Shown piece by piece: positions 34,901 through 43,928 of a stretch of 64,000 nt of DNA. The position numbers and the translations under genes are program-made. This stretch comes from Sulfuricystis thermophila (GTDB taxonomy: Bacteria; Pseudomonadota; Gammaproteobacteria; Burkholderiales; Rhodocyclaceae). The notes under the pieces are model-generated. The model searched no databases. It had not been told where the DNA came from and was given only the letters and a program-made list of their open reading frames with translations. Each line of letters opens with the position of its first letter. Position 1 is the first letter of the stretch. The DNA is taken from the NCBI RefSeq assembly GCF_004323595.1, contig NZ_AP019373.1, forward strand, positions 558,001 to 622,000, given 5' to 3'.

Positions 34901-35443
34901 TTACAACGCGATCGATTCGACATGCAGGCCGAAGCTGCCTTGGCGCCGGTCGGCAAAGAAATGCCGCAGGGTCATCGCGATGGTGCGGAAGGCGATGGCC
35001 TCCCACGGCACCTGGGCTTCCTCGAACAGCGCGACTTCCAGGGTTTCACTGCCGGCGGCGAAGTCGAGATCGATGAGGCGCGCGCGGAAGATCGCATGCA
35101 CCTGGCTGATGTGCGGCACCGAGATCATCGTGTAGAGGGGCTCGAGCTCGACGTGCGCACAGGCTTCTTCGCGGGTTTCGCGTAACGCCGCGGCGGCGAG
35201 CGTTTCCTCGTTCTCCATGAAGCCGGCCGGGAGGGTCCAATAGCCGTGGCGCGGCTCGATCGCGCGCCGGCACAGCAGGATGCGATCTTCCCAGACGGGC
35301 AGGGTGCCGACCACGAGACGTGGGTTGCGGTAATGAATCGCGCCGCAGTTCGTGCAGACATGGCGTGGCAGGGAATCGCCGGGCGGAATGCACACGCTGA
35401 TCGGCGCGCCGCAAGTGCAGCAGAAATTGATGGCCGGCTCCAT
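34901..35443 (-). CDS. Nudix hydrolase with N-terminal zinc ribbon
   Basis: The 180-residue protein has a four-cysteine ribbon (CTCGAP and CTNCGA) at residues 8-32, followed by a Nudix fold. The Nudix box GFMENEETLAAAALRETREE keeps the metal-binding RExxEE core; the following usual Gly is Cys. Nudix enzymes hydrolyse nucleoside diphosphate derivatives; the substrate is not known. The ATG at 35443 (MEPAINFCCTCG) is preferred to a frame extension of 25 residues that would run into the upstream region of the GGDEF gene. Confidence 0.88.
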   Translation of the reverse strand: MEPAINFCCTCGAPISVCIPPGDSLPRHVCTNCGAIHYRNPRLVVGTLPVWEDRILLCRRAIEPRHGYWTLPAGFMENEETLAAAALRETREEACAHVELEPLYTMISVPHISQVHAIFRARLIDLDFAAGSETLEVALFEEAQVPWEAIAFRTIAMTLRHFFADRRQGSFGLHVESIAL

Positions 35444-35481
35444 AGCGGGCGATTTTAGCGTCTGATCGACGGATAGGTCGG

Positions 35482-36678
35482 ATGCCGGAATGCTATAAAA
35501 CTTCCGCTCTTCATACACCGTTCATCTTCCGGATGTCATCGACGCTCCAGACCACCCTCCCGCTCCGCGCCGGTGCGCGGCGCCGGACCCTCGCTCACGG
35601 ACAACGCGAACGCATGCGATTGGCCTCGCTGCTGCAGACCGCGATGCAGGAAATGGCCGACCCCGCGACGTTTTCGATCACCCTGCCGGAAAACGGCCAG
35701 ATGGCTGCGGTGACGGACGAGGAGACGCTGCGCATCCTGATCGTCGATCAACCCGGCCGGGCGCGCGCCCAACTGGCCGCGACGCTCGTGGCGGCCGGGC
35801 ACGACGTACGGCTGGCCGACGATGGTCGGGCGGGTTTCCGGATGGCATTGCAGGAACACCCCCACATCCTGATCACTGAATGGGACACGGGCGGCATGGG
35901 GGGGATCGGCATGATCCGCGCACTGCGCGAGACCAAATTCGGCCGGGGCGTCTACATCCTGATCATGACGGCCCGGGAAACCGAGGAAAATCTCGTCGCC
36001 GCCTTTGCGGCCGGTGTGGATGACTTCGTTGCCAAGCCGTTGAATCTACGAATACTGGAGGCGCGTTTGCGCGCTGCCGAGCGGGTCGTGCGTCTGCAGC
36101 GCGAAGTGGAGCGCGACCGGGACGAAATCCGCCGCTATGCCGACGAACTGGCCGAGGCCAACCGGCGGCTGCGCGAGGCGGCCCTCACCGACGTCTTGAC
36201 GGGACTGCCCAACCGACGCTACGCGATCGAGTTCTTCGGTCACGAATGGCAGGTGGCCAGCCGTAGCGGTCGCCCCCTCGTGGTGATGCTGATCGACGTG
36301 GATCATTTCAAGGAAATCAACGACAGTCATGGCCATGCCGGCGGCGACGTGGTGCTCAAGGAGATCGCTGTAGCCATCAAGCGTGGTCTGCGGGCGCAGG
36401 ACGTGGTCTGTCGCACCGGCGGGGACGAGTTCACGGTGATCTGCCCAGACACCGATCTGGCGGCCGGACTCACCTGTGCCGAGCGGGTGCGCAAGGCCGT
36501 CGCAGGCTTACGCTTTGCATTCGGCGGGCGCTGTCACCGCGGCAGCGTCAGCATCGGCGTGGCGATGCGCGATGCGGGTACGCCGGATATCGAAACGTTG
36601 ATCAAGCGTGCCGATGAGGGGGCGTATCTTGCCAAGCAGCGTGGCAGGAACAAGGTTGTCAGTATCCAGACACCCTAA
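35482..36678 (+). CDS. Receiver-GGDEF diguanylate cyclase
   Basis: The 398-residue protein has a receiver domain (about 83-205), a coiled coil (about 205-245) and a GGDEF domain (about 245-398). GGDEF is intact (RTGGDEFTVI) with an RxxD inhibitory site (RAQD) five residues before it, so active c-di-GMP synthesis is likely. In the receiver, the expected phospho-acceptor Asp is Glu133 (ILITEWDTGGMGG); the Thr (IMTA) and Lys (VAKPLN) switch residues are kept. An alternative start at 35536 would shorten the N-terminus. It lies upstream of flhDC, but a terminator separates them. Confidence 0.93.
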   Translation: MPECYKTSALHTPFIFRMSSTLQTTLPLRAGARRRTLAHGQRERMRLASLLQTAMQEMADPATFSITLPENGQMAAVTDEETLRILIVDQPGRARAQLAATLVAAGHDVRLADDGRAGFRMALQEHPHILITEWDTGGMGGIGMIRALRETKFGRGVYILIMTARETEENLVAAFAAGVDDFVAKPLNLRILEARLRAAERVVRLQREVERDRDEIRRYADELAEANRRLREAALTDVLTGLPNRRYAIEFFGHEWQVASRSGRPLVVMLIDVDHFKEINDSHGHAGGDVVLKEIAVAIKRGLRAQDVVCRTGGDEFTVICPDTDLAAGLTCAERVRKAVAGLRFAFGGRCHRGSVSIGVAMRDAGTPDIETLIKRADEGAYLAKQRGRNKVVSIQTP

Positions 36679-36725
36679 AAAAACATTAAAAAGCAGGATG
36701 TAAGCCAACTTTTGTAATGTTTTTT
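36678..36725 (+). promoter_or_regulatory. A/T-rich inverted repeat after the GGDEF gene
   Basis: AAAAAACATTA (36678-36688) and TAATGTTTTTT (36715-36725) are a perfect 11-base inverted repeat with a 26-base loop, starting in the stop codon. It could form an A-tract/T-run terminator in both directions. Copies of TTCTTACAA follow at 36724-36732 and 36748-36756. Confidence 0.45.
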
Positions 36726-36739
36726 CTTACAACGGTTTC

Positions 36740-36770
36740 CCATCCTATTCTTACAAAAGGATGGTTTTTT
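36740..36770 (+). terminator. Rho-independent terminator upstream of flhD
   Basis: CCATCCT (36740-36746) pairs with AGGATGG (36758-36764) around an 11-base loop and is followed by six T (36765-36770). It ends the GGDEF transcript before flhDC. Confidence 0.7.
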
Positions 36771-36887
36771 CATTGATTTTCTTCTTGCTAGTCAGCCGAG
36801 AGAATGGCATGACTGCCAAACGGATATGCGCGAAGAAGATTCGCTAGGTGTGTGTCCGGGATTGGCGGCAACGCAAGGAGAGGAAAG

Positions 36888-37205
36888 ATGAAAGCGACCG
36901 ACACCTACAATGACATCAAGGAGGTCAATCTTGCCTATCTGATGCTGGCTCAGAACATGATCCGCGCCGACCGTGAGGCGGCAGTGTTCCGGCTGGGCAT
37001 CAGTGAGGAGATTGCCGACATCCTGGAAGCGCTCACGCCGGGGCAGATCCTGAAGATGGCCAGCTCCGACATGCTGTTGATGAGCTTCCGTTTCGACGAT
37101 TCCCTGTTGCTCGATCTGTTGGCGAACCACGAGCGCGAACGCGGTGTCGGTCACATCCATGCCGCCATTCTCGCCGCCGGCAAGCCCGTCGAGACTGCGG
37201 CCTGA
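36888..37205 (+). CDS. flhD: Flagellar master regulator subunit FlhD
   Basis: The 105-residue protein has the FlhD pattern DIKEVNLAYLMLAQNMIRAD and FRLGISEEIADILEALTPGQ. With FlhC it forms the FlhD4C2 activator of class II flagellar genes. The ATG at 36888 has a strong AAGGAGAGG site; an in-frame start 36 bases upstream is less likely. It is followed 36 bases later by flhC. The 117 bases between the upstream terminator and flhD hold no recognised promoter. Confidence 0.95.
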   Translation: MKATDTYNDIKEVNLAYLMLAQNMIRADREAAVFRLGISEEIADILEALTPGQILKMASSDMLLMSFRFDDSLLLDLLANHERERGVGHIHAAILAAGKPVETAA

Positions 37206-37241
37206 TAAGCCGGTCGCCATCCTTTTCAGGGAGGTCGCTCC

Positions 37242-37796
37242 ATGCGCAACAAATCCGTCATCTCGGAGGCGAGGGATATTCGCCTGGCGATCGAGCTCAT
37301 CGAGCTCGGTGCCCGTCTGCAGCTCTTGGAAGCCGAAACCAACCTTTCCCGCGAACGCCTGCTCAAGCTCTACAAGGAAGTACGCGGCGTCTCGCCGCCG
37401 AAGGGCATGTTGCCATTTTCGACCGACTGGTTCATGACCTGGCAGCCGAATGTGCATGCCTCGCTGTTCATGGCCTATTACAACTTCCTCGAGCGCCACA
37501 CGAAGCTGGCGGGTATCGAGCGCATCATCAAGGCCTACCGGCTCTATCTGGAGCAGACCCAGCGCTGCGGCATGGAAAGCGTGCTGTCGCTGACGCGGGC
37601 ATGGACGATGGTACGCTTCTTCGATGCCGGTATGCTGCAGATGACGCGCTGCAAAAGCTGTGGCGGCGAATTCGTCGCCCATGCCCACGACCCGCAGCAC
37701 GATTACGTCTGCGGGCTTTGCCATATGCCGGCGCGTGCCGGCAAGACGCGCCGCACTGCCGAGGCGACGGAGGCAAAAGGCGTGGCTGCGGCCTGA
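37242..37796 (+). CDS. flhC: Flagellar master regulator subunit FlhC
   Basis: The 184-residue protein has the FlhC pattern EARDIRLAIELIELGARLQL and a C-terminal zinc site (CKSCGGEF and CGLCHMP, four Cys). FlhC supplies DNA binding in FlhD4C2. Length is a little under the E. coli protein. The start has a GGGAGG site. Confidence 0.96.
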   Translation: MRNKSVISEARDIRLAIELIELGARLQLLEAETNLSRERLLKLYKEVRGVSPPKGMLPFSTDWFMTWQPNVHASLFMAYYNFLERHTKLAGIERIIKAYRLYLEQTQRCGMESVLSLTRAWTMVRFFDAGMLQMTRCKSCGGEFVAHAHDPQHDYVCGLCHMPARAGKTRRTAEATEAKGVAAA

Positions 37797-37806
37797 GGCA
37801 ACATTA

Positions 37807-37964
37807 TTTCTCCTTGAAACCCCTGCGAAACGCCGCGAGCGGGATGGGATGCAAGGCGCACGGAGCGCAGCGACCGAGACATATCAACGAGATAGGCGAG
37901 GGAGCGAGCACCGCGCAACGCAGCAGACCGCCCGCGCAGCCAGTTTCGCAGGGGTTTCTCCTTG
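37807..37964. repeat. MITE-like element between flhC and motA
   Basis: A 16-base perfect terminal inverted repeat, GAAACCCCTGCGAAAC (37816-37831) and GTTTCGCAGGGGTTTC (37943-37958), encloses about 110 bases with no coding capacity. A 10-base direct repeat TTTCTCCTTG (37807-37816 and 37955-37964) flanks or overlaps the ends, as a target-site duplication would. It takes up half of the 311-base flhC-motA gap. Confidence 0.65.
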
Positions 37965-38081
37965 TAGCACACGGGGCGCTCATTACTCAGAATAGGGAGG
38001 GGTGCCCCGCGCGTTTTTGCGTGACGTCGACCGGAGGGAGCCGTTATCATGCGCGGAAAAGGGAAGCGCGCTGGCCCATGA

Positions 38082-38093
38082 GTCAGCGCTGAC
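38082..38093. promoter_or_regulatory. Perfect palindrome upstream of motA
   Basis: GTCAGCGCTGAC is a 12-base perfect palindrome ending 14 bases before the motA ATG. It is a candidate operator. The rest of the gap after the MITE-like element shows nothing clear. Confidence 0.35.
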
Positions 38094-38107
38094 AAAACGG
38101 GGTCCTC

Positions 38108-38965
38108 ATGTTATTGCTCGTCGGCTATGTCATCGTTCTGGCGGCTTCCGTCGGCACCTATGCGGTGCACGGCAGCCTGGGCGCCCTGTGGGTGCCGCTC
38201 GAATATCTCGCCATCATTGGCCTGACCACCGGCTATCTGGTCGCTTCGAACGGGCCGCGCTCGCTGAAGGCGGTGCTGGGGGCGATCCCGTCGGTGCTCA
38301 AGGGCACGCCGTACAACAAGGCGCTGTACATGGATCTGCTCGCACTGCTGTTCGAGATCCTCAGCAAGGTGCGCAAGGAAGGCTTGATGTCGATCGAGGG
38401 CGATGTCGAGAATCCCGAGGCCAGCCCGATCTTTTCCAAGTATCCGTCGATCATGAAGGACCATCATGTGGTCGAGTTCATCACCGACTATCTGCGCATG
38501 ATGGTCGGCGGCAACCTGAATGCTTTCGAGATCGAGAACCTGATGGACATCGAGATCGAGACCCACCACGCCGAAGCGCATTTTCCGGCACACATGATGC
38601 AGTCGACCGCCGGCGCGATTCCCGCGATGGGTATCGTCGTCGCGGTGATGGGCGTGGTCAACGTGATGGGTTCGGTCGGTGCGCCGCCCGCGGTGCTCGG
38701 CAAGATGATCGGCGGTGCACTGGTCGGTACCTTCCTCGGCATCCTGCTCTCCTATGGTTTCGTCGAGCCGATCGCCAACCAGCTCAACCGCCAAGTCGAA
38801 GAAGGCAGCAAGATCTATCACGTCATCAAGGCGGTATTGCTCGCTAGCATGAATGGCTACGCGCCGCAGGTGGCGATCGAATTCGGCCGTAAGGTGCTCT
38901 ATTCCGCCGACCGACCGAGCTTTATCGAGCTCGAGGAAGATCTGAAGAGCCGGAAGGGTAAGTGA
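38108..38965 (+). CDS. motA: Flagellar motor stator protein MotA
   Basis: This 285-residue inner-membrane protein has four hydrophobic segments (near residues 1-20, 30-48, 175-195 and 205-228). It has the large cytoplasmic loop between TM2 and TM3, and the GAIPAMGIVVAVMGVVNVMG TM3 pattern with its proline. It forms the ion channel with MotB. Length is close to enterobacterial MotA. It is followed by motB after a 104-base gap filled by a REP-like repeat. Confidence 0.96.
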   Translation: MLLLVGYVIVLAASVGTYAVHGSLGALWVPLEYLAIIGLTTGYLVASNGPRSLKAVLGAIPSVLKGTPYNKALYMDLLALLFEILSKVRKEGLMSIEGDVENPEASPIFSKYPSIMKDHHVVEFITDYLRMMVGGNLNAFEIENLMDIEIETHHAEAHFPAHMMQSTAGAIPAMGIVVAVMGVVNVMGSVGAPPAVLGKMIGGALVGTFLGILLSYGFVEPIANQLNRQVEEGSKIYHVIKAVLLASMNGYAPQVAIEFGRKVLYSADRPSFIELEEDLKSRKGK

Positions 38966-38976
38966 TGGCCAGCCAC

Positions 38977-39060
38977 GGTGCCGTCCCGCCAGCGCCGACT
39001 TTCCGAAATGAGTCGGCGCCCGGCGGGGCGTCTTCATTTCCGCCAGCGCCGACTTTCGGA
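38977..39060 (+). repeat. REP-like element between motA and motB
   Basis: A full unit: GGTGCCGTCCCGCCAGCGCC, loop, AGTCGGCGCCCGGCGGGGC, then another left arm CCGCCAGCGCCGACTTTCGG. It starts 12 bases after the motA stop and ends 9 bases before the motB ATG, so it fills the gap. Its hairpin may affect the MotA/MotB ratio. Confidence 0.8.
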
Positions 39061-39069
39061 TGAGCCGCG

Positions 39070-40011
39070 ATGAGTGACGATTCCCAACAGCCCATCGTCG
39101 TCAAGCGTGTAAAAAAGGGCGGTGCCGCTGGTCACGGCGGCGCCTGGAAGATCGCCTATGCCGACTTCGTGACGGCGATGATGGCCTTCTTCCTGTTGAT
39201 GTGGCTGTTGGGCTCGACTACCAAGGGCGACCTCAAGGGCATCGCCGATTTCTTCCAGACGCCGCTGAAAGTCGCATTGTTCGGCGGTTCCGGCTCCGGC
39301 GATTCGTCGTCGGTGATCCAGGGCGGCGGCGAGGATCTGACACGCACGCATGGCCAGGTGAAGAAGGGCGAGATCGAGTCGCCAACCAAGAAAATCAATC
39401 TGCAGGCGCTCAAGGCCGATTTCGAGCGGCTGGAACGCGAACGGCTGGAAGCGCTCAAGAACGACATCGAGAAGCTCATCGAGGCGAGCCCGTCGCTCAA
39501 GCAGTTCAAGAACCAGCTCTTGCTCGACATCACGACCGAGGGCTTGCGCATCCAGATCGTCGATGAGCAGAACCGGCCGATGTTCGATTCGGCCAGTTCC
39601 GAACTCAAGCCTTATACACGCGAGATCCTGCGCGAAATCGGGCCGCTGCTCAACCGCGTCGAAAATCGAATCTCCCTGTCCGGACACACGGATGCGACGC
39701 CTTATGCCGGAGGTGACAAAGGGTTCGGTAACTGGGAGCTGTCGACCAATCGCGCCAACGCCTCGCGCCGCGAGATGGTGGCGGCCGGGTTGGACGACCG
39801 GAAGGTGCTGCGCGTGGTCGGTTTCGCCTCGACCGTGCCTTTCGACAAGGAGCATCCGACGGCGGCGATCAACCGGCGTATCAGTATCGTCGTCCTCAAC
39901 AAGCGTACCGAGGATGCGATTCTCAGCGACGGACGCGAAGTACCCGTCGAGGCGGTAACCGGAGACGCGGCGGTACCGCCGGAAGCGGCTTTACCACAGC
40001 CACGCCAGTAG
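39070..40011 (+). CDS. motB: Flagellar motor stator protein MotB
   Basis: The 313-residue protein has one TM segment near residues 30-50 ([18 protein letters not shown]), where the proton-binding Asp precedes [11 protein letters not shown]-terminal OmpA-like peptidoglycan-binding domain follows ([14 protein letters not shown] and [10 protein letters not shown]). It anchors the MotA stator to the cell wall. Confidence 0.96.
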   Translation: MSDDSQQPIVVKRVKKGGAAGHGGAWKIAYADFVTAMMAFFLLMWLLGSTTKGDLKGIADFFQTPLKVALFGGSGSGDSSSVIQGGGEDLTRTHGQVKKGEIESPTKKINLQALKADFERLERERLEALKNDIEKLIEASPSLKQFKNQLLLDITTEGLRIQIVDEQNRPMFDSASSELKPYTREILREIGPLLNRVENRISLSGHTDATPYAGGDKGFGNWELSTNRANASRREMVAAGLDDRKVLRVVGFASTVPFDKEHPTAAINRRISIVVLNKRTEDAILSDGREVPVEAVTGDAAVPPEAALPQPRQ

Positions 40012-40069
40012 ATCCGGCGCGGCTATTACGCCATGCGGCGATCGGAAATCGGATGAGGAGGACAGGGGA

Positions 40070-41290
40070 ATGACACTGCGACAACGCATCTACGGGGTGT
40101 TGGCCGTCCTGGTTGGTGTGACGCTGCTGGCCAACGGTTTTTCGTTTCTGATGTTCCTGCGGCTCGCCGATGCAGCCGGACGAGCGAATCCACAACTGCT
40201 GACCGAAGCGGAAGCGATGCGCAACGGGATGATCGCCATCATCGTCGTCGCCTCGGCGATCGGACTGGGCGCCTTCGTGCATTTGGCGCGGCTGCTGCTC
40301 AGTTTCCTCGGTGGCGAACCGCAGCAGGTGGCCAGCATCGTCAAGAGTATCGCCGCCGGCGATCTGGCGACGCGCATCGATCTTGCAACCGACGACCAGG
40401 GAAGTCTTCTGGCGGCGATAGCCGGAATGCGCAAGAGCCTGGCCGAAATGGCCGGGCATCTGACGGCGACGGCGGAGCGCTTGCATGGCGCGGCCAGCGA
40501 GCTCGCCGGCGTTGCCTCCGAATTGCAAAATAGCGCACACGAAGAGAGTGCCGCGGCGGAAGATACGACTGCGGCGCTGTCCCGGCTTGCGGCGGGAATC
40601 GCCGACATCGCTGCCCAGGCGGCCGAGGTCGAGCGTCTCGCGACGGCGAGTGTCGAGCGCGCCCAGGCCGGCAACGAAAGCCTCTCGCGCATGATCGGCG
40701 AACTGGCCCAGGCCGAAGGTGCCGTCACCGAGATGACCGAGACGGCGCGTGAATTCATCAGCAGCGCCGCGTCGATTTCCGGTATGACGCGCGAGGTGCG
40801 CGACATTGCCGACCAGACCAACCTCCTGGCCTTGAATGCGGCGATCGAGGCCGCGCGTGCCGGGGAGCAGGGCCGTGGCTTCGCCGTCGTCGCCGACGAG
40901 GTGCGCCGCCTCGCGGAAAAATCCGCTACCACGGCGAGCGAAATCGACGCCGTGACGCACAACCTCGAACGACTGGCCGCCAAGGTGCGTGAAACGCTCG
41001 AAAATGGCCTCGCCGCGCTGGCCACTTCGCAGGAGTATCTCGAGACCGTTGCCGAGAGTCTCGGCGAGGTCAATGCCTCGGTGGGCGAGACGACCGCCGG
41101 CATGGGCCGCATCAACGCAGCAGTAGAGGTTCAGAGCCGGGCCAGCAGGGAGATCAGCGAGAACGTCGAAAGGATCGCCACATTGGCGAAAGCCGGCGAT
41201 GCCAGTACTGCGCAGATGGCCGAAGCGGCCCGACAGCTCGAAGGCTTGGCCCTCGAACTCGAAGCCAGCCTGCGCCGCTTCCGAGTCTAA
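40070..41290 (+). CDS. Methyl-accepting chemotaxis protein
   Basis: The 406-residue protein has two TM segments (about 9-30 and 53-72) separated by only ~22 residues, so it lacks a periplasmic ligand domain. A HAMP region (about 75-130) and the signalling domain follow. The conserved hairpin tip is [20 protein letters not shown] / [19 protein letters not shown]. It may sense an intracellular or membrane state. The TAA stop is the first three bases of a 178-bp repeat element. Confidence 0.93.
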   Translation: MTLRQRIYGVLAVLVGVTLLANGFSFLMFLRLADAAGRANPQLLTEAEAMRNGMIAIIVVASAIGLGAFVHLARLLLSFLGGEPQQVASIVKSIAAGDLATRIDLATDDQGSLLAAIAGMRKSLAEMAGHLTATAERLHGAASELAGVASELQNSAHEESAAAEDTTAALSRLAAGIADIAAQAAEVERLATASVERAQAGNESLSRMIGELAQAEGAVTEMTETAREFISSAASISGMTREVRDIADQTNLLALNAAIEAARAGEQGRGFAVVADEVRRLAEKSATTASEIDAVTHNLERLAAKVRETLENGLAALATSQEYLETVAESLGEVNASVGETTAGMGRINAAVEVQSRASREISENVERIATLAKAGDASTAQMAEAARQLEGLALELEASLRRFRV

Positions 41291-41465
41291 CGCGCATGCC
41301 GGCAATCGGCACCCGCGGAGGATGAAAACCCCATGCGCAAAAATAAACACCCGCCCCCCTTCGCCCCCCTCTCGGGGGGTTCCCATTTGCGCGGCGTTGC
41401 CGCGAGTGTTGGCTGCCGTCAAGGAAACGAAGGGCGACGCACTTTTTGCTTTGGATTTCACGTTA
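41288..41465. repeat. 179-bp-type repeat element, copy 1
   Basis: It begins TAACG and ends CGTTA (5-bp inverted ends) and is about 94% identical by eye to 60745-60923. Inside are small inverted repeats: TGCCG/CGGCA, CCCCCC/GGGGGG and GCGGC/GCCGC. Its first TAA is the stop codon of the MCP gene. Short frames inside (for example from 41321) encode a Pro-rich peptide but look spurious. Confidence 0.8.
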
Positions 41466-41481
41466 AGTATCGAGAAACGCG

Positions 41482-41509
41482 TAATATCTCAAGCTTAAGC
41501 TGCCGACAA
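41482..41509 (+). promoter_or_regulatory. Possible sigma-28 promoter of cheV
   Basis: TAAT (41482-41485), a 16-base spacer and GCCGACAA (41502-41509) resemble the FliA consensus (TAAA-N15-GCCGATAA). It lies 63 bases before the first cheV. One extra spacer base and two mismatches make it tentative. Confidence 0.35.
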
Positions 41510-41572
41510 CCCGGGTGAGCGCCGGTAAACTTTCCACCATCCTCGCTGTCGTTTGCGACGAAAGGCTGCCTC

Positions 41573-42541
41573 ATGTCAGAACTGCTCAAGAACATCGATG
41601 CCCGCACCCGTCTGGCGGGCACCAACAAGCTGGAAATCCTCCTGTTCTCGTTGGGGAAGGACGAACGCACGGGGCGCACGGAAACCTTTGGCATCAATGT
41701 CTTCAAGGTGCGCGAGGTGATGAAGACGCCGCCGATCACCGCCGCACCGGACATGCCCAAGGCCGTCAAGGGTATGGTGTCCTTGCGCGGTGTGCTGGTG
41801 CCGGTGGTCGATCTCTCCGAGTTCATCGGCATGCAGACAGAGACGCCCCGCGAGATCATGATCGTCACCGAATACAACGGCCATACCCAGGGCTTTCTCG
41901 TCGAATCGGTGGATACCATCCTCAGGCTCGACTGGTCGAAGATGCGCGTGCCACCCGAAATGCTCACCGCCCACATGGGGGGGCTGGTCACCGCCGTCAC
42001 CGAGCTGCAGGATGGCCGGCTGGTGATGCTGCTCGACGTCGAGCGCGTTCTTTCCGAAACCGCCAAGTACGAAGACGAAACGGTGTATTCCCAGATCAAG
42101 CCGCTCGGCAAGGAAGGGCTCACCATCGTCTATGCCGACGACTCGTCGGTGGCGCGCAACCAGATCGAACGCACCTTGACCGCGCTCGGCATCCGCGGCA
42201 TCGCTGCGATGAACGGCCTGCAGGCCTGGCAGGAGTTGCAAAAGCTCGCCGACTATGCCGAGGCGACCGGCCGGGAGACCAAGGACGTGGTGCAACTGGT
42301 GCTCACCGATGTCGAGATGCCCGAGATGGACGGTTACATCCTCACCAAGAACATCAAGGCCGACGCTCGTTTCGCCGGCATTCCGGTGGTGATGCATTCC
42401 TCCTTGTCATCGAGTTCGAACGAACAGCTCGGCCGATCGGTGGGCGTCGACGAGTATGTGCCGAAATTCGAGGCGCAGCGGCTGGCCGAAACCCTCAGTC
42501 GCCGGTTGCTGAACGATCAGCCCGTGTCCCAGGCAGCCTGA
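41573..42541 (+). CDS. cheV: Chemotaxis coupling protein CheV (copy 1)
   Basis: The 322-residue protein has a CheW domain (about 20-165: [15 protein letters not shown] and SLRGVLVPVVDLSEF) followed by a receiver domain (about 180-310) with the phospho-acceptor Asp in [12 protein letters not shown]. CheV couples receptors to CheA and buffers phosphate. It is 11 bases from a second cheV of similar sequence. Confidence 0.95.
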   Translation: MSELLKNIDARTRLAGTNKLEILLFSLGKDERTGRTETFGINVFKVREVMKTPPITAAPDMPKAVKGMVSLRGVLVPVVDLSEFIGMQTETPREIMIVTEYNGHTQGFLVESVDTILRLDWSKMRVPPEMLTAHMGGLVTAVTELQDGRLVMLLDVERVLSETAKYEDETVYSQIKPLGKEGLTIVYADDSSVARNQIERTLTALGIRGIAAMNGLQAWQELQKLADYAEATGRETKDVVQLVLTDVEMPEMDGYILTKNIKADARFAGIPVVMHSSLSSSSNEQLGRSVGVDEYVPKFEAQRLAETLSRRLLNDQPVSQAA

Positions 42542-42552
42542 AGGAGTAGGGA

Positions 42553-43494
42553 ATGAATCAGACCTCCCTGATCGAGAACGTCGATGCGCGCACCCAATTG
42601 GCGGGTTCAAACCGCATGGAAATCCTGCTTTTCTCGCTCGGCACGCATGAGACCTTCGGCATCAACGTGTTCAAGGTGCGCGAGGTCAGCAAAACCCCGG
42701 AAATCACCAAGACACCGCACATGCCGCCTGGCGTCGAAGGCTTGATCAGTCTGCGTGGCAACGTTATCCCGGTGCTGTCGCTGGCGAAGGTGATGCATCT
42801 CGCCGATGCGCCGTCGGGTCTGGGTGGCTCGATGATGGTGACCGAATACAGCAAGCGCACCCTCGGCTTCCTCGTCAGCGAGGTCGACCGCATCATTCGC
42901 GTCGACTGGGACAAGGTGCGCGCACCCGAATCGGTCACCAGCGGCGGGCATCAGTACATCACGGCGATCACCGAGCTCGACAACGGCCGGCTGGTGTCGA
43001 TCGTCGATGTCGAACAGATCATGGCCGATACCTTCGGTGAGGCGATGATCGGCCAGATCGAACGCATCGGCGATGCCGACGAATTCAACGTGTTCTTCGT
43101 CGACGATTCGGCCATCGCGCGCAAGAAGATCATCGAGGTGCTCGACCGTATGGGGGTGCATCACCGCCATGCCCAAAACGGCAGGGAAGCCTGGACGCGG
43201 CTTTCCGGCATGGCCGCCCATGCCCAGCAGGCGGGTCGTGACCTCAAGGATGAGATCAACCTGATCCTCGTCGATGCCGAGATGCCGGAGATGGACGGCT
43301 ATGTGCTCACCAAGCACATCAAATCGGACAAACGCTTCTCCGGCATCCCGGTCGTGATGCACTCCTCGCTGTCATCGGAAGCCAACCGCGCGATGGGCAA
43401 GGCGGTCGGCGTCGATGCCTATGTCGCGAAGTTCGATTCCGAGGCGCTCGCCGACACCTTACGCCCGCTGCTGCTCAAGTCGAAGAACGGCTGA
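42553..43494 (+). CDS. cheV: Chemotaxis coupling protein CheV (copy 2)
   Basis: The 313-residue CheW-receiver protein is closely related to the preceding gene (shared [26 protein letters not shown] and MPEMDGY; phospho-acceptor Asp in [11 protein letters not shown]). Tandem duplication is likely. The two copies may couple different receptors. Confidence 0.95.
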   Translation: MNQTSLIENVDARTQLAGSNRMEILLFSLGTHETFGINVFKVREVSKTPEITKTPHMPPGVEGLISLRGNVIPVLSLAKVMHLADAPSGLGGSMMVTEYSKRTLGFLVSEVDRIIRVDWDKVRAPESVTSGGHQYITAITELDNGRLVSIVDVEQIMADTFGEAMIGQIERIGDADEFNVFFVDDSAIARKKIIEVLDRMGVHHRHAQNGREAWTRLSGMAAHAQQAGRDLKDEINLILVDAEMPEMDGYVLTKHIKSDKRFSGIPVVMHSSLSSEANRAMGKAVGVDAYVAKFDSEALADTLRPLLLKSKNG

Positions 43495-43529
43495 CCGTAA
43501 ATCATCGAGTTTCACCTGGAGACTGTTTC

Positions 43530-43925
43530 ATGCCCGCAGACCCAAGCAAGATCAAGTTCCTCGTCGTCGATGATTTCTCGACGATGCGCCGCATCGTCAG
43601 AAACCTCCTCAAGGAGCTGGGCTTCACCAACGTCGAGGAAGCCGAGGATGGCGCGGTGGCCTGGCAGAAACTGCAAGGCGGCGGATTCGACTTCGTCGTC
43701 ACCGACTGGAACATGCCGAACATGGATGGCCTGACGCTGTTGCAGACGATTCGCAGCAACCCGGCCACGAAATCGCTGCCGGTGCTGATGATCACCGCCG
43801 AAGCGAAGAAGGAGAACATCATCGCCGCCGCCCAGGCCGGCGCTTCCGGCTACATCGTCAAACCTTTCACCGCGGCGACGTTGAACGAGAAACTCAACAA
43901 GATCTTCGAAAAGCTTGGGTGGTAA
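43530..43925 (+). CDS. cheY: Chemotaxis response regulator CheY
   Basis: This 131-residue single receiver domain has the acidic pair [12 protein letters not shown], phospho-acceptor Asp in [12 protein letters not shown], the Thr (MITAEA) and Lys (IVKPF) switch residues. It closely resembles enterobacterial CheY, which binds FliM to change rotation. It is followed 3 bases later by cheZ. Confidence 0.97.
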   Translation: MPADPSKIKFLVVDDFSTMRRIVRNLLKELGFTNVEEAEDGAVAWQKLQGGGFDFVVTDWNMPNMDGLTLLQTIRSNPATKSLPVLMITAEAKKENIIAAAQAGASGYIVKPFTAATLNEKLNKIFEKLGW

Positions 43926-43928
43926 GGC

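Noticed and set aside
38041-38060. GCCGTTAT upstream of motA as a sigma-28 -10 box
   Set aside because: No TAAA-like -35 lies at the right distance.
41321-41498. Small Pro-rich frames within and after the 178-bp repeat (also at 60779)
   Set aside because: Both repeats contain them, but no ribosome-binding site, family or codon pattern supports translation; more likely by-products of the element.
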